A stretch of DNA of 64,000 bases from Natronococcus pandeyae (GTDB lineage Archaea; Halobacteriota; Halobacteria; Halobacteriales; Natrialbaceae). The translations under genes and the position numbers were made by a program. The stretch is taken from positions 1-64,000 of the forward strand of contig NZ_PHNJ01000014.1 in NCBI RefSeq assembly GCF_008122205.1. The letters run 5' to 3'. Positions 59,867-64,000 of the stretch are shown here, piece after piece. Within the stretch, counting starts at the first letter, position 1, and each line of letters begins with the position of its first letter. A model generated the notes under the pieces. It did no database searches. It was not told the origin of the DNA and saw only the letters and a list, made by a program, of their open reading frames with translations.

Positions 59867-61276
59867 ATGCGTCGCTCGCACGTGGTCGCAGTCGCTCTCA
59901 TCATCGTTGCGTTCCTCTTTATCGGCGGCCCCTCGCTGTTGTTCTCGAGTTCGGTCGACGACGGACCGACCGACGACACGCAAGAAACGCCGGAACTGGT
60001 CTCGCTGGAGGACTCCGAAAGCGAGTTCTGGCGGTTTCTCAGCCCCCAGGAACGCTTCCAAGAGCGCAGTCCGATAAACGTCATCGTCCGCGGTGAGACC
60101 GACGACGTTCTCTGGGCGATGAGCGAACAGAGTGGCGGCGACTGGCAGGAGATCGAAGAGAAAGAAGCGGAAGTCGAAGCGGAAGCCGAAGCGGGCCCCG
60201 GAAACGACACGGTCCTCGAGAACAGTACGGTCCTCGAGAACAACACTGTACTCGAGAACACGACGGTCCTCGAGGAACACGATCGCCACGCGACGGGCAT
60301 CGCGTGGGGTGAAGCCGACGGAACGACCCGTTACGCCTGGATCGACCCCGGAGAGGGCGAGGACGGCTACTGGGCGACCGAATCCCTCCAGCTCGAGGAC
60401 GGCGACTACTACGGCCAGCGCTACCACATCCGGCTCTACGAGAGCCCGAACGAGGACGACGAGTGGCTCGCCATGCAGGCACACACCGAACACTTCGACT
60501 GGTTCACCCTCCGTCACCGCGTCGACGGCGTCGAAGCCGCCCAGTCGAAAGTCGAGGCGGACTTCATGAATCACCCGCGCGTCGACACCGAGGAGGACGT
60601 CCGCCGGATCTACCTCGACAACGCCGGCCCGTCGGACGCCAACGGCTGGGCGACCGTCGTCGATCTGACGGCGATGCTCGCACTTCCCGCTGGAATGGGA
60701 CTAGCCGGCCGGCGCGCTCGGACCAGCCGTGCCGACGGAGCGCTCGAGGAACGGCCGGCCGAACGCGGGTCGGGCCCGATCGAGGATCACCTGACCGACG
60801 TCGATCGTCAGCGGATCGCGGCCGCCTCCGACCGGCTCGAGGCCGGCCACGTCATCCTGGTGTTCACCATCCTCGCGCTGTTCCTCGGCGTGCGGATGGG
60901 CGGACTGCTCCTCGAGCGGCGCGTCCCCTTCCTCACCCCGCACATGATCGCGGCGATGCTCTACCCGGTGATCGCCGTCGGGATCCCGACCGCGACGTAC
61001 CTGATCGCCCGCGGACTCACGCGACGGCTCGACGCCGCAATCGTCGCCGCCGGCTCGCTGTCGCTGGCGATCTGGCTCGACTACGGGCTGCTCGGCGTCG
61101 ACGCGATCCCCCTCGACGTCGTTCTCCAGCGGATGCTCGTCGTCGTCGCTCTCGGCCTGATCGCCGGCGGGGCAGCCAAGCGGGCGACTCGAGAGTCCCG
61201 ATTCAACGATCTGCTGCTCGCCGGCGTCGCCACGTGGCTCCTCGTACTCGTCGGGATCCTGTTCGGCTACCTGTAG
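59867..61276 (+). CDS. Multi-domain membrane protein with a sequon-rich extracellular repeat
   Basis: An N-terminal membrane helix (about 5-27) is followed by an acidic extracellular domain (about 30-255), a single helix (about 265-285), a cytoplasmic acidic linker, and about five further helices (about 320-465). In the extracellular part four tandem units of the form (T/S)VLEN (NDTVLENSTVLENNTVLENT) carry consecutive N-x-S/T sequons, likely N-glycosylated. The family is not recognised. It is possibly a surface sensor or transporter-associated protein. The start MRRSHVVAV at 59867 fits a signal-anchor. Confidence 0.65.
   Translation: MRRSHVVAVALIIVAFLFIGGPSLLFSSSVDDGPTDDTQETPELVSLEDSESEFWRFLSPQERFQERSPINVIVRGETDDVLWAMSEQSGGDWQEIEEKEAEVEAEAEAGPGNDTVLENSTVLENNTVLENTTVLEEHDRHATGIAWGEADGTTRYAWIDPGEGEDGYWATESLQLEDGDYYGQRYHIRLYESPNEDDEWLAMQAHTEHFDWFTLRHRVDGVEAAQSKVEADFMNHPRVDTEEDVRRIYLDNAGPSDANGWATVVDLTAMLALPAGMGLAGRRARTSRADGALEERPAERGSGPIEDHLTDVDRQRIAAASDRLEAGHVILVFTILALFLGVRMGGLLLERRVPFLTPHMIAAMLYPVIAVGIPTATYLIARGLTRRLDAAIVAAGSLSLAIWLDYGLLGVDAIPLDVVLQRMLVVVALGLIAGGAAKRATRESRFNDLLLAGVATWLLVLVGILFGYL
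60209..60280 (+). repeat. Four tandem 18-bp coding units with sequons
   Basis: The units start ACGGTCCTCGAGAAC and repeat four times at an 18-base period (the third diverged to ACTGTACTCGAGAAC, the last ending GAGGAACAC). Together they encode a TVLEN-type repeat in the surface domain of the membrane protein, giving four N-linked glycosylation sequons in a row. Confidence 0.75.
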
Positions 61277-61327
61277 GCTCGTAGGGAGCGGCGCCGGATC
61301 ACCGCGTCTCGAGTTTCGAGTTCGAGA

Positions 61328-62062
61328 TCAGGTGATCATGACGGCCATCATCTGCTCGGCGACGTACTCATCGTCGATCTTGTAGTGGGCCTGCCTGATC
61401 GCTTCGGTCTCCCACCGGTGGGCTTCGAGGAACCGGATGGCGTCCTGGTTCGTCGCGGGGAGACTCTGATAGACCTTGTCGTAGTCGTTCTCGGCCGCCC
61501 ACTGAAGCCCCCGTTCCAGAAGATTGCTTCCGATCCCGTGACCGCGGTACTCCTCGAGTACACCCGTCGTCAACTCGGCAGTGTGGGCGAGCTTTTCGTA
61601 GTTCGGCGAGTGGAGGTGGACCCACCCCACGACCTCGTCGTCGACGGTCGCGACGAAGAAAATCCTGGACGAGATGTCGTTGTGCCGGAAGACGACCTCC
61701 TCGTGGTCCAGTAGGTCGACGACGGTTTCCGCGACGAGATAGTCGTTTTCCTCCGCGACCTGTCGCATCACGCCGACGATCCCCGTGAGATCGTTCTGTC
61801 TCGCCGGCCGAATGGTGTACTCGAGGTCGTCGGTCTCGTGGGTCGACTCCTCGCCGATGTCGATCGCGAGTCGCACGAGGTCGTCGTCCGTTTCGAGCAC
61901 TTCCTCGCGCTCGAGCGAAGCCAGTTCGTCCTCGAGTTCGTCCGCCGTCAGCGGGAGGTGCTCTTCGAGTTGTTCTTTTCCAACGGCGCCGTTGCGCTCG
62001 ACGATATCGTAGAGCCGCCGCTGGGTGTCGGTTTCGAACGTTTGGTCTTCGATCGCCTGCAT
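61328..62062 (-). CDS. GNAT acetyltransferase with N-terminal winged-helix-like domain (paralogue)
   Basis: It has 244 residues with the same layout as 12923-13678: a winged-helix-like N-terminus (TQRRLYDIVERNGAVGKEQL, LTADELEDELASLEREEVL) and a GNAT domain (YTIRPARQNDLTGIVGVMRQ, FFVATVDDEVVGW, VLEEYRGHGIGSNLL, KVYQSLPATN). The acetyl-CoA loop EEYRGHGIG is complete. The substrate is unknown. Having two paralogues 48 kb apart suggests a small family of acetyltransferases with DNA-binding-like sensor domains; whether the N-terminal part binds DNA is an inference. Confidence 0.82.
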   Translation of the reverse strand: MQAIEDQTFETDTQRRLYDIVERNGAVGKEQLEEHLPLTADELEDELASLEREEVLETDDDLVRLAIDIGEESTHETDDLEYTIRPARQNDLTGIVGVMRQVAEENDYLVAETVVDLLDHEEVVFRHNDISSRIFFVATVDDEVVGWVHLHSPNYEKLAHTAELTTGVLEEYRGHGIGSNLLERGLQWAAENDYDKVYQSLPATNQDAIRFLEAHRWETEAIRQAHYKIDDEYVAEQMMAVMIT

Positions 62063-62263
62063 AGTATCGTGTTCACCGTCGCTCTATTTAGTGGTTGTAT
62101 ACTGTTACCATACCACACAATTCGCGTAGCGGAGAGTTCAGCCGCCGGAGTCAGTTTCGGCGGGACGAGCGAACGAACGCTCGAGCACCGAACTCGGTTT
62201 ACAGCCCCGAGGAAGGCGTGTGCGGGCCGTCGGTATACGAGTCTCGTGATCGTACTGGCCTGC

Positions 62264-62434
62264 ATGGCAACTTGCCCGCACTGCGACGAGCCGCTGGAAC
62301 TCTCCGTCGAACCCGATTCGGTAACCGTTCACCAGGGAGAAGCGAGTCGGACGATCGAACCCGACGTGTTCACCTGCTACTCGTGTGACGCCGTGCTGTT
62401 CGCGACGGTCAGTCGGGAGCTGGCCGAGGACTGA
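62264..62434 (+). CDS. Zinc-ribbon microprotein (56 aa)
   Basis: The peptide starts MATCPHCDEPLELSVE and contains a second pair in FTCYSCDAVLF; two CxxC knuckles bind one zinc ion. A short linker with VTVHQGEASRTIEP joins them. The composition is acidic, fitting the host. The ATG at 62264 begins directly before the first knuckle. It may be a small nucleic-acid-binding or regulatory protein; the family is not named. It lies on the plus strand between the GNAT paralogue and the tRNA-Gly gene. Confidence 0.68.
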   Translation: MATCPHCDEPLELSVEPDSVTVHQGEASRTIEPDVFTCYSCDAVLFATVSRELAED

Positions 62435-62582
62435 TGCGAGTGGCGAGACCGCTCGAGGCGGCCTGCGCTGATCGAGAATGCAGGCGGGAGCCGACCGCCG
62501 GTCCGCTTCACTCGGTCACTACGGCCGAGGGCTCGGTCGTCTTGACCACAGTTACGGCTCATGACGTTGTTCACCGCAAAAG

Positions 62583-62653
62583 TGCGCCGACCGGGAGTTG
62601 AACCCGGGCTATGAGCTTGGGAAGCTCATGTCCTGCCACTAGACCACCGGCGC
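62583..62653 (-). tRNA. tRNA-Gly (anticodon CCC)
   Basis: The minus strand starts GCGCCGGTGGTCTAGTGGCA and ends TCGGCGC with discriminator A (one G-U in the acceptor stem). The anticodon loop is TTCCCAA, giving anticodon CCC, and the T-arm is CCGGGTTCAACTCCCGG. It is 71 bases with no intron. Confidence 0.95.
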
Positions 62654-62799
62654 GCGTCGCTTCCGTCACCCGAACGTAGCTACCGATCACACTTCAACGT
62701 AGCGCTCCAACTCGAGCCCCGTCACCGAGAATCGACCGACCGTCCACTTTTCACTGGTTGGGGGAGTCTATTAGGCCGGCCCACCCGTACACTCTGTCG

Positions 62800-63594
62800 A
62801 TGATCGACCTTCGGTTTTCGGACGTGGAACTGGACGAACGGTGCGACCACATTACGAACTTCATTCGGGAGCAGGTCGACGCGGCAGGGGTGGACGGCAC
62901 CGTACTCGGCCTCTCGGGCGGGATCGACAGCACCCTCGTCGCCTACCTCGCCGTCGACGCACTCGGCGCCGAGAACGTCCACGGACTCGTCCTGCCCGCA
63001 CGGGTCAGCGGTGACGAGAATATGAGCGACGCCGAGCGCGTCGCCCAGGACCTCGAGATCACGCACGACGTGATCGAGATCGAGCCGATCGTCGACTCGC
63101 TGCTCGGCGCCTACCCCGAGGCCGAGGGCGACCACGAGGCAGTCGGCAACGCTCGAGCGCGCGTCCGGGCCGTACTGAACTACCTGGTGGCGAACCACGA
63201 GGGACGGCTCGTGCTCGGCACTGGCAACCGAAGCGAGGCCGCCGTCGGCTACTTCACCAAGTACGGCGACGGGGCAGTCGACTGCCACCCGATCGGCAAC
63301 CTCTACAAGGCGCAGGTGCGCCAGCTCGCCCGTCACGTGGGTGTTCCCGACGACCTCGTGACCAAGACGCCCACCGCGGAGCTGTGGGCCGACCAGACCG
63401 ACGAGGAGGAGATGGGGCTCAGCTACGAGACGCTCGACTCGATCCTCGCCACCCACGTCGACGGCCCGCTCTCGGTCGACACGACGGCTCGAGAGCTCGG
63501 CGTCGAGCCGGAAACGGTCGAAAAGGTTCGCGGGATGTACGAGCGCAGCGCGCACAAACGCCGGGTGCCGCCGGCGCCGGAGCCGCTCGACTGA
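62800..63594 (+). CDS. nadE: NAD synthase, ammonia-dependent
   Basis: It amidates nicotinate adenine dinucleotide to NAD using ammonia and ATP. The PP-loop LGLSGGIDSTLVAYLA is at about 32-47; VLPARVSGDENMSDAERVAQ, LGTGNRSEAAVGYFTKYGDG and KTPTAELWADQTDEEEMGLS are typical NadE segments. At 264 residues it lacks the glutaminase domain, so ammonia is the donor. The start is the ATG at 62800 (MIDLRFSDVE). The stop is followed by the GNAT gene on the opposite strand. Confidence 0.94.
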   Translation: MIDLRFSDVELDERCDHITNFIREQVDAAGVDGTVLGLSGGIDSTLVAYLAVDALGAENVHGLVLPARVSGDENMSDAERVAQDLEITHDVIEIEPIVDSLLGAYPEAEGDHEAVGNARARVRAVLNYLVANHEGRLVLGTGNRSEAAVGYFTKYGDGAVDCHPIGNLYKAQVRQLARHVGVPDDLVTKTPTAELWADQTDEEEMGLSYETLDSILATHVDGPLSVDTTARELGVEPETVEKVRGMYERSAHKRRVPPAPEPLD

Positions 63595-63601
63595 CGCAGA
63601 G

Positions 63602-64000
63602 TTACGGTTCGCGCAGCCGCCACTCGTCCTCGAGGAGTCCGTACCAGTGCGTGTCCTGGAACTCGCCGTCGATGAACTCGGTGTCCCGGTGGACGCCCTC
63701 CTCGGTGAATCCCACGGACTCGAGCAGCCGTTTCGACGCGTCGTTGAACTCGAACACGCGCGCAGAGATCCTGTGCAATCCGAGCTGGTCGAAGCCGTGT
63801 TCGACGAGCAGCTTCGCGGCTTCGGTGCCGTAGCCCCGTCCGTGGTGTTCGGTCGCAATCCAGTAGCCGAGTTCCGCCCGCCGCGCCTCCCGGTTGATAG
63901 AGTTGAGTCCGATCGTGCCGACCGGCTCCGAGTCAGCGGCGACCAGGAGGTGAATTCCGTCGTCGTCACAGACGATATCTTCGAAGAACTCGCGCTCTTG
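63602..64000 (-). CDS. GNAT acetyltransferase (RimJ/RimL-like), 3' part
   Basis: The frame is open from the right edge of the window to the TAA at 63602, giving 132 residues of the C-terminal part. It reads GTIGLNSINREARRAELGYW, then the acetyl-CoA loop HHGRGYGTEAAKLLVEHGFD, then LGLHRISARVFEFNDASKRL with the RVGF-type LESVGFTEEGV. This is the RimJ/RimL-like group, which acetylates protein N-termini or small molecules. The N-terminal part lies outside the window. The longer minus-strand frame nearby is an antisense shadow. Confidence 0.85.
   Translation of the reverse strand, partial: QEREFFEDIVCDDDGIHLLVAADSEPVGTIGLNSINREARRAELGYWIATEHHGRGYGTEAAKLLVEHGFDQLGLHRISARVFEFNDASKRLLESVGFTEEGVHRDTEFIDGEFQDTHWYGLLEDEWRLREP

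Overview
The window is chromosomal DNA of an extremely halophilic archaeon (class Halobacteria, probably Natrialbaceae; the genus is not determined). The evidence is high GC, very acidic proteins, twin-arginine signals often combined with a lipobox, TATA-like boxes 25-30 nt upstream of start codons (leaderless transcripts), and archaeal or haloarchaeal families: MptA, TrmB, an RdfA/Sph3-like pair, a siroheme-decarboxylase-like protein, amphi-Trp and a putative RNA polymerase epsilon subunit.

Layout. 1-2.5 kb is an AT-richer accessory strip: the end of an IS5-type insertion sequence, a MITE-like element sharing its terminal repeat, and three small membrane-protein genes. It stops at tRNA-Leu(UAA), whose 3' end is partly duplicated, as at an integration site. 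2.9-6.2 kb is a DctPQM TRAP transporter. 6-13.7 kb holds housekeeping and redox genes: ferredoxin, two SDRs, cyclophilin, an AstE/AspA-type hydrolase, HAD, TrpD-like and GNAT. 14-16.3 kb has a two-domain siroheme-decarboxylase-like gene and a Tat-exported cupin. 16.3-24.4 kb is a lactate island: D-lactate dehydrogenase, lactate permease, LutC and a fused LutB-LutA. 24.7-36 kb is a fatty-acid / acyl-CoA region: enoyl-CoA hydratase, 3-hydroxyacyl-CoA dehydrogenase, thiolase, two acyl-CoA dehydrogenases, acyl-CoA ligase and a hotdog thioesterase, with a TAXI-TRAP importer in between and an IclR regulator. 37.2-39.9 kb encodes an RdfA-like and Sph3-like pair linked to cell shape. 40.6-49.9 kb mixes TraB, DUF502, MsrA, a deacetylase, and a three-gene set (Asn-synthetase-like, ATP-grasp, asparaginase), then a membrane winged-helix pair. 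50.2-64 kb has a zinc-finger microprotein, tRNA-Ile, FxsA, a thioredoxin-domain protein, TrmB, MptA, an RlaP/YcgL-type nucleotidyltransferase, the putative RNAP epsilon, DsbA, NAD kinase, tRNA-Gly and NAD synthase.

Two repeat systems are the most unusual content. The first is a nested dispersed repeat: two copies (about 13.9 and 40.4 kb) have a foldable core of about 165 bp bounded by inverted repeats and set inside an arm element. The arms are inverted relative to the core between the copies, and a third locus (26.45 kb) has the arms with no core. The second is a set of six units around the nucleotidyltransferase gene (54.93-56.54 kb). Five of them have a TATA-like box exactly 30 nt upstream of the start codon (ACG in one) of a tiny frame beginning MTG(S/H)R; the last copy before the gene runs its micro-ORF across the nucleotidyltransferase start. 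All family assignments come from reading motifs by eye; no database search was run.
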